A stretch of 64,000 nt of DNA from Microbulbifer agarilyticus (lineage in GTDB: Bacteria; Pseudomonadota; Gammaproteobacteria; Pseudomonadales; Cellvibrionaceae). This document shows positions 8,007-16,596 of the stretch, piece after piece (positions within the stretch are counted from its first letter, which is position 1; every line of letters begins with the position of its first letter). The translations under genes and the position numbers were made by a program. Location of the stretch: positions 992,001 to 1,056,000 of the forward strand of contig NZ_JAHVKO010000001.1 of the NCBI RefSeq assembly GCF_019800665.1. Reading direction: 5' to 3'. Below the pieces are notes generated by a model, which had not been told where the DNA came from, ran no database searches, and saw only the letters and a program-made list of their open reading frames with translations.

Positions 8007-10610
8007 TTAGAACGTATAGCTCAATCGTAGACCGGCGGTTCGTGGGTCTGGCAAAAGCAGCTCTATGCCCTGTGGTGTGAAGGCAGCCCCGGGAAGATGC
8101 CCGTAATCCACATTGGTAAGCCCAGTCTTCACTTTGTCGTCATCCAATAGATTGTTCACGTAGAACACCAGATCGAAACTATCGAAGTTCAGGCCTCCCT
8201 GAAAATCCACCAGCCAGTATTCCGGCAACCAAGCGTTATTGCCACGATCGAGGTAACGTTCCGATTCATAGTTACCCAAAAGTTCCGTGAAATATCCGAC
8301 GCCATTGGCAAACTCACCATCGTATCGAGCAGACAGCATGGACGCATGTTTAGCGGAATTTAAGAACTGTGTTCCGGAGTAGTCACCCTCGGCAGTGCCT
8401 GTCCACAATTTATCTAGCGTGCCCGGACGGCCCACATCGGCGATCGTATAGTCTTTTACCTCCGTATCGCTCAGTACATAGCTGGCAAGAAAGGTCCAGT
8501 TGATCGTCGGGCGATAGATGGCGCTTAGCTCAAGACCCTGCAATTCGCTTTTACCGGCATTGGTAACCACTGAATTTTGGGTGCCGGTATTTGGATCAAA
8601 TACGAAGTGGGAAATCTGCTGATTCGTATAGTCATACAAATAAATCGCGCCGTTAAGCTGCAGCCGATTATCAAGAACATTACTCTTGAAGCCCGCCTCA
8701 TAAACCGAAAGCTCTTCCGGCTTGTATTCACCTGTCGTGATGATGCCATCGCCATCTGCGGTAGACATACCGCCGGGTTTAAAGCCCTCCGAGAAGGACG
8801 CGTACACCATCAGGTTATCCAGTGCCTGCCAGTCCACACTTACCCGCGGTACGAAGGAACTATCAGTACGGGAATAGGTTTGGACGCCTGGATCGGTGGG
8901 CATGAAAGTGACCGGATCCAGGACCGGAATCCCCATCAGGCCATTAAACTGGGTACTCAATGGCACACTGCGGTAATCAATATCTTCTTCCAGATAACGC
9001 CCTTCTGCGGTCAGGCGCCAGTTATCCGCAATGTTGTAATTTAAGGCGAAGGCCAAAGAGAGGTGATCGGTATCGCGGGTCATGGGGATAGGCAACGGTG
9101 TCGGTGAGGTACTGTGATTCACCAACCCAAAACCGCCCATCCATTGATCGAGATAGGCATCCCAAAAGGTCTTGTCGACGCCTTCGCGTAGCCACCACTG
9201 TTGGTTCATCAACGTATCCATCGTTTCAGACCAATAGAGGGCGCTTGCCAACCAGTCGAGCTTGTCGGAACTGCCAGACAGGCGGAACTCCTGACTGAAT
9301 TGAGCCGAGTCGAAACTGGTATTGCTATTCGCGTTCACCCCATACTGAGTGTATTCACCAGGAAAACCGGGTGGAATAAACATACCGGAACCAGGCCCGA
9401 GTGACTGCAACGTAAAGTTAGTGCGATCAAAATCCGACTGGGTGCGGGAGTCATTGTAGTTGGCTCCTGTGAGCGACAGGAACTCAAAACTATCCATCTC
9501 GAGTTTCAGTTCTAACGAAGTCCGCGCACCACGTACGGACGTGCCCGCAAAATCGCGACCGGTAAGCGGGTCAGGTGACAGGTCAATTTCACCTTCCGAA
9601 GCGCCACTCAACTCTCCCACAATAACCGCACCGCAGGCAGCTGAACCGCCAACGAGGTGGGCATACGGAGAAGACATCGCACAGTCGGCCTCGGTAGTAC
9701 CAGTGCCCGCGATCGGTCGAATTTCTGCGTAAGGGCTGACGGAACCCAGAAGCGCAAAATCAAAGGGAGAGGAACCCGTATGTGAGACTGACTGTCGTTG
9801 GACAATTGGTCGCTGAGAATATTTAGCCTCGCTATATTCAGCACGCCAGTATGCGGAAAATTGTTCGTCAGGCGTCCAGTTCAACGCTGCGGCAACGCCA
9901 TCAGAGTCTACGCTACCGAGGTCACCTGACGTATTGGGATTCTTGTAATAGCCGTCAAATTCTGTTTTAGCCACATTGAGTGAAGCGGCCAAAATACCCG
10001 GCACGATCGGCATGCTGCCGCTCGCCTGAATTTTACTATAGCCATGCTCGGTAGCATCCGCTGCAAAGCGAACTTCCGACTCTTCGCCGGGGCGCTTGGT
10101 AATATAATTCACGGCGCCAGAAAACGCTGAGCGACCATACACCGCACTTTGCGGCCCCTTTACAACCTCCACACGTTCCAGATCGAACAGGTCAAGATTA
10201 GGACCGTTGCCGCTACCTCCAGTGGTCATGGATTCGGACGATACATCAATTCCATCAATCAATAGCGCAACATTGGAACGGCCTCGGGAATTCGACAGCC
10301 CGCGCAGAGAAATTCGAGTATCGTTGGGCAACAGTCCGGTTTCGAAGTCCAGTCCAGCAGTGTACCGGGCAACGCCCTCAAGCGCCGAAATACCTTTTTC
10401 CTGCATCTGTACCCCGGTCAGCACGTCTACTGCCACCGGAACCGTTTGCAGAGACTCCTCCCGTTTCCGCGCAGTTACCACAACTTCCTCAATGGCGAAG
10501 TCGTCACCACGCGCGGCCTTTACCTGCCGAGTCTGCTCTGTGTCTGCCATGGCGCCTTGCACAGCGACGCAAGCGGCAACAGCGAGAGAGAGTTGATTAC
10601 GATTGAACAT
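8007..10610 (-). CDS. TonB-dependent outer membrane receptor
   Basis: 867 residues with a signal peptide (about 1-22, ending GAMA-DT). A TonB-box-like stretch EEVVVTA is followed by a plug domain (VPVAVDVLTG, RISLRGLSNS, LLIDGIDVS, VEVVKGPQSAVYGRSAFSGAVNYITKRP), a 22-strand barrel region, and a terminal aromatic residue in GLRLSYTF. It carries a substrate too large or scarce for porins across the outer membrane using TonB energy. It belongs to the broad class found with catabolic clusters in Cellvibrionales and sphingomonads rather than to a clear siderophore receptor. GGAGG lies just before the ATG. In this context a tetrapyrrole or other bulky molecule is a fitting but unproven ligand. Confidence 0.93.
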   Translation of the reverse strand: MFNRNQLSLAVAACVAVQGAMADTEQTRQVKAARGDDFAIEEVVVTARKREESLQTVPVAVDVLTGVQMQEKGISALEGVARYTAGLDFETGLLPNDTRISLRGLSNSRGRSNVALLIDGIDVSSESMTTGGSGNGPNLDLFDLERVEVVKGPQSAVYGRSAFSGAVNYITKRPGEESEVRFAADATEHGYSKIQASGSMPIVPGILAASLNVAKTEFDGYYKNPNTSGDLGSVDSDGVAAALNWTPDEQFSAYWRAEYSEAKYSQRPIVQRQSVSHTGSSPFDFALLGSVSPYAEIRPIAGTGTTEADCAMSSPYAHLVGGSAACGAVIVGELSGASEGEIDLSPDPLTGRDFAGTSVRGARTSLELKLEMDSFEFLSLTGANYNDSRTQSDFDRTNFTLQSLGPGSGMFIPPGFPGEYTQYGVNANSNTSFDSAQFSQEFRLSGSSDKLDWLASALYWSETMDTLMNQQWWLREGVDKTFWDAYLDQWMGGFGLVNHSTSPTPLPIPMTRDTDHLSLAFALNYNIADNWRLTAEGRYLEEDIDYRSVPLSTQFNGLMGIPVLDPVTFMPTDPGVQTYSRTDSSFVPRVSVDWQALDNLMVYASFSEGFKPGGMSTADGDGIITTGEYKPEELSVYEAGFKSNVLDNRLQLNGAIYLYDYTNQQISHFVFDPNTGTQNSVVTNAGKSELQGLELSAIYRPTINWTFLASYVLSDTEVKDYTIADVGRPGTLDKLWTGTAEGDYSGTQFLNSAKHASMLSARYDGEFANGVGYFTELLGNYESERYLDRGNNAWLPEYWLVDFQGGLNFDSFDLVFYVNNLLDDDKVKTGLTNVDYGHLPGAAFTPQGIELLLPDPRTAGLRLSYTF

Positions 10611-10718
10611 AGCCCCTCCAGATCATTCTTTATTGTTTTACTGCTCGTTACCTGGCTAACCTGATACCGCTAGCGATTGGCCACTCCGAGACTACAAAAG
10701 ACATCGTAATCCCGGCAA

Positions 10719-10734
10719 ATGTTATTATGTTATA
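10719..10734. promoter_or_regulatory. AT-rich motif upstream of TonB receptor
   Basis: ATGTTATTATGTTATA resembles the reverse complement of the 19-bp motif found identically at 29692-29710 and 42183-42201 (about 13 of 19 positions over the longer window). It lies 108 nt upstream of the receptor start, in the 252-nt gap after the 10863 gene. It may be an operator for the same regulator or simply AT-rich promoter DNA. Confidence 0.3.
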
Positions 10735-10862
10735 CTTTTATATCTTTTCAAGTGTTTTCTGGAGTCATCGGGGCCGCTACACCCCACCTTACGCTATCTG
10801 AACACCACAAGCTCCAACAACGGAAAGCCATAAACACAAGCACCACATTGAACGTAGATTTC

Positions 10863-11639
10863 CTAGAACTGTTCTAGTAAAAAACCTTTACCCGTGATTT
10901 TGTCCTCAATGCCACACGCGCGAAGGGCATGCCAAACTGTCGCAATGTTGATCGGGATCAGGGGTTTCTGCAGCACATGCTCGAGGGTGGGGAAAAGATC
11001 CAGCGTTGAGAGATTGGTACCACACTGGATGATTGCGTCGACATCATCACCATCCACTTCGCGCACAGCGTCCAATACTTCCTGGATAGGCGTTTCGGCG
11101 ATCGCAGTCGCCGAGGGGCGATTCATTCCCTTGACGTTCACTACTTCAAAGCCGATATCAGAGAAAAAGCGGCGTACGTTGTCGTCACCCACCTGCGGGT
11201 ACGGCGTAATCACGGAAATGCGTTTGGCACCAAAGCAATTGAGCGCGTCTTTGGTAGCACCAGCACCGGTGGTCAGGCCGAGATCGCCAATCTGATCGCG
11301 GATCTCACGCTCAAAAGCGATATTCCCCTCAAGTCCACCCCAGAAGGTTTCCGCAGACATGCCCAGCATGATGTGGGAGATCTTCGCGGACAGGACGTTG
11401 CGAATCGAGACCGGAATTTCACCGCGCATAATGTCGAGAAAACGCTCAAACACCGTATTCTCATCATCACCACTGCGGCTCATTTCATCAGACCAGTTAC
11501 GCAACTCGATCCAGAACCGCGATGGATGCCAGGTTACGCCATCCAGCCTAAGCTGCTGCAGGTCGTACTCGACGCCGGTATTGGTGGAAGGGATGATGAC
11601 GCCGATTTGGGCGCGGCGGGCGATCTGATAATTATCCAT
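10863..11639 (-). CDS. Maleate isomerase/arylmalonate decarboxylase family protein with one active-site Cys
   Basis: 258 residues of the Asp/Glu racemase superfamily. The N-terminal IGVIIPSTNTGVEYD is typical of maleate isomerase-like proteins. The second-half catalytic Cys is present in IIQCGTNLST (Cys206). The first-half position reads LGMSAETFWGG (92-102) and has no Cys, as in arylmalonate decarboxylase and unlike maleate isomerase, which uses two. Family reactions are cis-trans isomerisation of maleate or decarboxylation of malonates. It follows the MFS gene at 11704 with a Crp/Fnr-type box in between. GGAG lies 5 nt before the ATG. The nearby paralogue at 12984 lacks even the second Cys. 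Confidence 0.82.
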   Translation of the reverse strand: MDNYQIARRAQIGVIIPSTNTGVEYDLQQLRLDGVTWHPSRFWIELRNWSDEMSRSGDDENTVFERFLDIMRGEIPVSIRNVLSAKISHIMLGMSAETFWGGLEGNIAFEREIRDQIGDLGLTTGAGATKDALNCFGAKRISVITPYPQVGDDNVRRFFSDIGFEVVNVKGMNRPSATAIAETPIQEVLDAVREVDGDDVDAIIQCGTNLSTLDLFPTLEHVLQKPLIPINIATVWHALRACGIEDKITGKGFLLEQF

Positions 11640-11693
11640 AACGACTCCGGAAAAACCTTAACGGAGTTATACCGGTCGCCCGTGCTGACCGGC

Positions 11694-11707
11694 ATGATAA
11701 TTATCAA
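11694..11707. promoter_or_regulatory. Crp/Fnr-type box upstream of the 10863 gene
   Basis: On the minus strand this reads TTGATAATTATCAT, an Fnr-type TTGAT-N4-ATCAA box with one mismatch. It overlaps the MFS stop codon and is centred about 61 nt before the start of the maleate isomerase-like gene. A 13/14 identical box is upstream of the methyltransferase at 31798-31811, next to a Crp/Fnr regulator gene whose recognition helix (ETVSR) is of the Fnr type. Confidence 0.5.
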
Positions 11708-12915
11708 GAACCTTCTGCGACTGCCACTACCGGCACAGCTTCTTTGGCTCGCGGTGCGCGCAGCGCTATAGCGAACAGCAGCAACAGTCCCATCAGGGCC
11801 GTGCCAATGTAGTAAGGCGCATGAATACCGATACCCGCGAAGGCGGTACCGGTGATGGCTGTACCCATACCGCGGCCAAATGTGCCCAGGGCATTGTACA
11901 GTCCCATGACCGCGCCCCGGTTATCTGCCTGCGCCTCTTTTGAGGTGAGTGACTGCATGGAAGTCAGCACAAACGCCGCACCAATGCCCTGCCCCACCAG
12001 CGCAGCGGCGACTCCAGGGACGCTGGCGTAGCCACCAGCCACGGTAACCAGGATGGCTGAGATGCCGAACAGAATAGCTCCGGCACGCATCAGGCGGCGC
12101 TCACCAAAACGCCGGGACAGAGGCCCGATAAGCCCGCCCTGCACAATCACCATGGCAATGCCCGCTGCGATCAATACCGGCACCAGATCTTTGGGGCCAT
12201 GGGCAATATCCGTGGCATCTGCCCAAATCGGAAAGATGGACTCAACGAACCCCGCAGCCAGGTTGTACACCGTCACCGCACCCAGCAACAGGCACAGGCC
12301 GCGCCGCTCGGCCACCCAGCCCAGTAGCTGCGAGAAGGATTGCGTCTGCTTATTGGATTTGGCGGCACCAGACAAACTTTCCTTGAGGAAAAATATCACC
12401 ACCAGTAACGCGGACAGCGACAAACCCGCAGACACCATGGCCGGAAGCTGCAAGTTGGCATCTTCGAAGCTATCGCCGGCCAAATAACCACCCAGTGCAG
12501 GCCCTACGATAAAGCTGATACCAAAGGCCGCACCGAGCATGCCCATGGCTTTCGCGCGATCCTGATCGGTGGTGACATCCGCAACGTAGGCCTGGGCCAC
12601 AGACAGGTTACCTGCCATCAGCCCGCTAAACAGTCGCGATATGGCAACCATCCAGACAGTTGTGGCAAAGCCCAGCAGCACGTAACCCAGAACCGCACCG
12701 GCCAGGCTGACCACCAAAATGGGCTTGCGTCCAAAGCGATCGCTCAAGCGACCCCATATGGGAGTGGAGAAAAACATGCCCACTACGTATAACGCCATAC
12801 ACAGCGTGGCAATACCGGGTGTGGCGCCGAGCTGTAGTGCATAGTACGCGAGGATGGGCAACATGATGGCAAAGCCAATCATGTCCAATAACACAATAGC
12901 TACCGCGATATACAT
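11704..12915 (-). CDS. MFS transporter (TetA/drug:H+ antiporter-like)
   Basis: 403 residues, 12 predicted transmembrane segments. The loop 2-3 motif GRLSDRFGRKP, the segment-4 start RLFSGLMAGNLSVAQAYVAD and motif C-like GAAFGISFIVGPALGGYLAG place it with the 12-TM tetracycline-efflux-like subfamily. It sits between the two maleate isomerase-like genes in a reverse operon, 68 nt after one and 64 nt before the other. Because of that position a dicarboxylate or pathway-intermediate transporter is more likely than an antibiotic pump, but direction and substrate are not readable. Confidence 0.9.
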   Translation of the reverse strand: MYIAVAIVLLDMIGFAIMLPILAYYALQLGATPGIATLCMALYVVGMFFSTPIWGRLSDRFGRKPILVVSLAGAVLGYVLLGFATTVWMVAISRLFSGLMAGNLSVAQAYVADVTTDQDRAKAMGMLGAAFGISFIVGPALGGYLAGDSFEDANLQLPAMVSAGLSLSALLVVIFFLKESLSGAAKSNKQTQSFSQLLGWVAERRGLCLLLGAVTVYNLAAGFVESIFPIWADATDIAHGPKDLVPVLIAAGIAMVIVQGGLIGPLSRRFGERRLMRAGAILFGISAILVTVAGGYASVPGVAAALVGQGIGAAFVLTSMQSLTSKEAQADNRGAVMGLYNALGTFGRGMGTAITGTAFAGIGIHAPYYIGTALMGLLLLFAIALRAPRAKEAVPVVAVAEGS

Positions 12916-12983
12916 GCCGCCTTGTCTCCCCGAAACCCTTGTTACTACTTGTGTCGCTACTTGTATTGCTATCGGTGTTGCGA

Positions 12984-13817
12984 TCAGTGTTCTTCGAGCA
13001 GCCAGCCCATATTGTCGAACTTATCGTGAATACCGCAGCTGCGCAGCGCATGCCAGCAGGTGGCCACGTTGATAGGGAGCACCGGCTTTTGCAGCATTTT
13101 CTCCATGGCCGGGAACACACCTACCGTCGACAGATTGGTCCCCACCTGCACGATGGCATCCACATCGTCGCCATCAATTTCGCGCACGATATCCAATACA
13201 TGCGGCTCCGGTACCAGAGCAATGGCATCGTGGGCATTGGCACAGCGCAGGCCAACGAGGTGTTTAATTTGATAACCCGCATCTTCAAAGAACAAGCGAA
13301 CATTCTTGTCACCCACCGGCTGATACGGAGTAATGATCGACAAGGTCTTGCCCTTGCCTTCCGGCAAGCCCAGCGCCTCCAGCGCCGAGATAACCGCGTT
13401 CGCTCCGGTAGTGAGGCCCGTGTCTTCACCCACCAATTCCTGAATACGATCAACAAAGCCGTCATTACCCTTGATGCCACCCCAGAAGGTCTCCGCCGAC
13501 ATCCCCATCATCACGTGGTCAGGCTTACAGGTCATCAGGCTCTCGATGGAGTCACCAATGGTTTCACGCAAACGCTCAAGGAAGCGCATGAAATTGGCAT
13601 CATCACTAAGATCCGGGTGGTCGATCATAAAGCGTGTGGTATGCCAGGTAACACCGCGCGGCAACAGGCGCTGGCAATCGTATTCCACCGAGGTATTGGT
13701 CGAGGGAATCACCACGCCAATTTTCGCGCGATGCCCGATGTAGTTATCGCGGTGGCCATTGCTCAGTTGGGATCTCTCCCGGGTTTTGGACAGATCGATT
13801 TTCTCAGGGAATGTCAT
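12984..13817 (-). CDS. Maleate isomerase/arylmalonate decarboxylase family protein lacking both catalytic Cys
   Basis: 277 residues from the ATG at 13817, which has GAGG 9 nt upstream; a longer frame to 13868 would overlap the monooxygenase. It is a paralogue of the 10863 gene (IGVVIPSTNTSVEYD, MMGMSAETFWGG, INVATCWHALRSCGI). The catalytic position that is Cys206 in the paralogue is Val225 here (IVQVGTNLST, codon GTG), and the first-half Cys is missing as well. The usual Cys-based proton transfer therefore cannot occur at this site; a changed mechanism, a binding role, or a heteromer with the Cys-bearing paralogue are options. It is directly downstream of the FAD monooxygenase. Confidence 0.8.
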   Translation of the reverse strand: MTFPEKIDLSKTRERSQLSNGHRDNYIGHRAKIGVVIPSTNTSVEYDCQRLLPRGVTWHTTRFMIDHPDLSDDANFMRFLERLRETIGDSIESLMTCKPDHVMMGMSAETFWGGIKGNDGFVDRIQELVGEDTGLTTGANAVISALEALGLPEGKGKTLSIITPYQPVGDKNVRLFFEDAGYQIKHLVGLRCANAHDAIALVPEPHVLDIVREIDGDDVDAIVQVGTNLSTVGVFPAMEKMLQKPVLPINVATCWHALRSCGIHDKFDNMGWLLEEH

Positions 13818-13837
13818 CAGACTAAGCCTCGTATGCT

Positions 13838-15052
13838 TTATTGGACGGCCAAACTCTCGCGCACGCAATTGATCATGGAACGCTCCAGCAAAAAGGCCTT
13901 GGCCTTGTCCGGATCGGCGGCGGTTTCCATCAGCATCTGCTGGCGCTTGCGCTGGATATTCGGATCGCGCGCTTCCATCAGTTTTTTATTCTCGATGGTG
14001 TGGCGCTGCACAAACTGCACCGCCAACTCACGGCGCTGGCGATCGTACAGCGAGAACGCCGCATCCGCGTCAGCGCCCTCCTGAATGACCTTCTGGAGTT
14101 TTTCCGCGAGATTGAAGGCATCGTGCAGACCACCATTCATCCCCATACCACCCAGAGGATTATTGATATGGCAGGCATCGCCCACGAGTAGCGCGCGCCC
14201 TTGATAGTAGGTTTCGGCCACACGCTGGTTTACCGCATAGATACTGCGGTGATGCACATCATAATCTTCTTCCCGCGGATGCAGGCGCTTGAGGCGCGAC
14301 TGCACAAACTCATCGGAAAGATAATAATTTTCTTCTGCCTCATTGGCGGGGAACACGGGTACCAGTACCCGCCAGAGTTTGTCGGTACGCAGGATTACAC
14401 ACCACTCTTCTGGGTCGGATACGTAATTCACATAGGAGAAGTCATCAAAGACCTCTTCGAATGGAAAGCTGGTGCTAACCACGAGGAACTTCTCATCGTA
14501 GGTGAAACCGGAGTAGCCGATCTCCGAGCGCTTGCGTACCACACTGCGCGCGCCTTCCGCACCGATAAGGTAGGAGCCAGCCAAACGCTGCTCACCCTGG
14601 GCCGTGCGTACAACCGCTGTCACGCCCCCATCGTCCTGCTCGTAGTCCACCAGCTCGCAACCAAAGCGTACTTCTGCGCAGGCATATTCTTTCAGCGCCT
14701 CGCAAATAAACCCAGTCAGTTCATACTGCTCCAACTGCAGGCGAAACGGAAAACGCGTATCTTCCTCGATCATGGACATATCGAAGGTGGCCACTTCACC
14801 GGTGGCACGATCGCGATACTGGTAGCGATCCGCACGCAGGCCGCGCTCGAGCATTTTCCCAATCACCCCTTCATCCAGGTCAGCAATCATTTCCAGTGAC
14901 GGAGGATGAAAGGTGGATGCACGCAGGTCGACAGGCAACTTGTCGCATTTTTCCAGCAGCAGCACAGGAATGCCCTGCTTCGCCAGGGACAACGCCAGTA
15001 CGCCGCCGCTCGGGCCGGCGCCAGCAATAATTACGGGAGACTGATTCGACAT
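13838..15052 (-). CDS. FAD-dependent group A aromatic monooxygenase
   Basis: 404 residues. The FAD-binding GAGPSGG (11-17), the DG-type GAEGARSVVRK (164-174) and the GD motif LLVGDACHINNPLGGMGMNGG start (288-308) are all intact, as in p-hydroxybenzoate hydroxylase and PheA/TfdB-type enzymes. Such enzymes hydroxylate electron-rich aromatic or heteroaromatic rings using NAD(P)H and O2; the family also includes the nicotinate-pathway enzyme NicC. It lies between the isochorismatase-like and maleate isomerase-like genes, an order like that of nic clusters, but the rest of that pathway is missing. A pyrrole or other heteroaromatic substrate is an inference. Confidence 0.9.
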   Translation of the reverse strand: MSNQSPVIIAGAGPSGGVLALSLAKQGIPVLLLEKCDKLPVDLRASTFHPPSLEMIADLDEGVIGKMLERGLRADRYQYRDRATGEVATFDMSMIEEDTRFPFRLQLEQYELTGFICEALKEYACAEVRFGCELVDYEQDDGGVTAVVRTAQGEQRLAGSYLIGAEGARSVVRKRSEIGYSGFTYDEKFLVVSTSFPFEEVFDDFSYVNYVSDPEEWCVILRTDKLWRVLVPVFPANEAEENYYLSDEFVQSRLKRLHPREEDYDVHHRSIYAVNQRVAETYYQGRALLVGDACHINNPLGGMGMNGGLHDAFNLAEKLQKVIQEGADADAAFSLYDRQRRELAVQFVQRHTIENKKLMEARDPNIQRKRQQMLMETAADPDKAKAFLLERSMINCVRESLAVQ

Positions 15053-15118
15053 AATGACTCGCCAAATTCAATTATTGTTATCGATGATTCGCAGTAAAAC
15101 GCTGCCATCTCCAGCTAC

Positions 15119-15733
15119 CTAGGCTTGCTGTTCCGCCTGCTGGGAAGTGGGCAGCGACTGCAAAACGTCTTGCAAAGACATGACATCGGCATATTTTGCA
15201 TGCATGTCAAACAGGTTGGCCTCGTGGGCTTCCGGGTTGCGATCCCCCACCGCTTCGCGCGGCACTACCACCGGGTAATCGTGCTGCAAACCGTCGACCA
15301 CCGTCGCGCGCACACAGCCACTGGTAGTAAGACCGGTCACCACCAGGGAGTCCACCCCTTGCGTTTGCAACCAGGTGTCCAAAGAAGTCTTGAAGAAGCT
15401 ACTGGCCCATTGCTTGGCGATCACCGGTTCATCATCTTGCGGCTGCAACCGTGGATCGACCTGCACCCATTCAGAATCAGGCGTCAGAACATTCAAGTGA
15501 TTAATGCGATCGCGAAATACGCGCGCCTGTTGCTCGTGGTGATACACCACGGTGGTAAACACCACCGGCAAGCCAAGTGCGCGAAAACGCTCGAGCAGTT
15601 GAGAGTTCGCCTGTACCACATCCGGGCAATCGGTACCGAGGGGGCAACGGGCACTGGTGAAACCGACGATCATATCGACCAGTAACAGTGCAGGCCTGGC
15701 GCCCAGACCGAGATTTTTTCGCTCAAGATCCAC
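15119..15733 (-). CDS. Isochorismatase-family hydrolase (maleamate amidase-like)
   Basis: 204 residues from a GTG start at 15733, chosen because AAGGGGG lies 7 nt upstream and a longer frame would run into the preceding hydrolase gene. The catalytic triad is intact: Asp20 (LLLVDMIVGF), Lys107 (VIAKQWASSF) and Cys140 (LTTSGCVRAT). The family includes isochorismatase, nicotinamidase, N-carbamoylsarcosine amidase and the maleamate amidase NicF. With two maleate isomerase-like genes nearby, hydrolysis of a maleamate to a maleate plus ammonia is the best guess. The C-terminal tail is Gln/Ala-rich and unremarkable. Confidence 0.87.
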   Translation of the reverse strand: MDLERKNLGLGARPALLLVDMIVGFTSARCPLGTDCPDVVQANSQLLERFRALGLPVVFTTVVYHHEQQARVFRDRINHLNVLTPDSEWVQVDPRLQPQDDEPVIAKQWASSFFKTSLDTWLQTQGVDSLVVTGLTTSGCVRATVVDGLQHDYPVVVPREAVGDRNPEAHEANLFDMHAKYADVMSLQDVLQSLPTSQQAEQQA

Positions 15734-15777
15734 TTGCAAGCCCCCTTGGCCAAGTTGGCGGAAGTAAAATCGGTCGC

Positions 15778-16596
15778 TCAGTGTTCTTCGACCACTTCCA
15801 TAAAAAATCGGCGAAGTAATGTCGCCACCGCAGCAGGCTGCTGCTCGCATACATAGGTACCGGCATCTTGTGGCAAGGCCGATGCCATGCCGCGCGGTAA
15901 CAGCTTCACGGTAGGCACCACTGCAGAACGCAGTTGATCTTGCCCGCCTGCAAACACCACAGCAGGACAATCAATGGCCGCCAGCTGTTCAGCTACCGCC
16001 TGTTCCGTGACCGCCTTGTAGGAGGCCTGGTAATACTCACCGCACGCGAACGCCGCAAGTGTTTCGCGCATACTCAGGGCCAAATCCGCTTGTGGGTCCT
16101 TGGCGCGCAGCCGCTGCCACATCGCCTGCCAGTGGCTGCCCTCTTCGTCTGCCGCAATGGTCTTGGCTGCCAGCGGCAGCGCCTGTTTCTGGGCCTCGGA
16201 TAACAGTGTCGGGCCACTCAGCGCTATCGCGCGCACAAATTCCGGATATTGAAAGGCCAACTGCACCGCGATAGCGGCGCCGGTGTGATGGCCAAATACC
16301 AGTGCGGGGCGATCAAATGTTGTGCTCACCGCCTGATAGATCGCTTCCGCAAACCCCGCGATCGAAATACTCCCTGCCAGTCCGTCACTTTCCCCAAACC
16401 CGGGAGTATCCACTGCGACCACAAAAAATGTGTCCGACAGTAGCGGCATCAAGCGCTCGTACATTGCCGATGAGCTGGGGGTCTGATGTAGCAACAGCAA
16501 CAGCGGCAAATGCGCACTGCCGCAGTAGCGGTAATGGATTTGCCCCGCCGCGTAGTCGAGATAACCTCTGCGGACTGTCCCTGTGGAACTCACCAT
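15778..16596 (-). CDS. Alpha/beta-hydrolase-fold protein with His in the nucleophile position
   Basis: 272 residues. The ATG overlaps the stop of the aldehyde dehydrogenase (TAATG), indicating translational coupling. The fold is clear: LLLLHQTPSSS (oxyanion loop), VVAVDTPGFGESD, the nucleophile elbow and VVFAGGQDQL (acid strand). The elbow reads FGHHTGA, so the usual Ser is His104. The place of the catalytic His (usually GH before the last helix) reads AGTYVCEQ, so that His is Thr. A normal Ser-His-Asp esterase or amidase mechanism looks impossible. By position it corresponds to the NicD deformylase in nic operons, but it may be a lyase or a cofactor-free enzyme instead. Confidence 0.85.
   Translation of the reverse strand: MVSSTGTVRRGYLDYAAGQIHYRYCGSAHLPLLLLLHQTPSSSAMYERLMPLLSDTFFVVAVDTPGFGESDGLAGSISIAGFAEAIYQAVSTTFDRPALVFGHHTGAAIAVQLAFQYPEFVRAIALSGPTLLSEAQKQALPLAAKTIAADEEGSHWQAMWQRLRAKDPQADLALSMRETLAAFACGEYYQASYKAVTEQAVAEQLAAIDCPAVVFAGGQDQLRSAVVPTVKLLPRGMASALPQDAGTYVCEQQPAAVATLLRRFFMEVVEEH

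Noticed and set aside
10863..16596. Nicotinate (nic) degradation cluster
   Set aside because: The FAD monooxygenase, maleate isomerase-like, isochorismatase-like and alpha/beta hydrolase order is similar, but there is no 2,5-dihydroxypyridine dioxygenase (NicX) and no nicotinate hydroxylase (NicAB). The isomerase and hydrolase also lack the expected catalytic residues.
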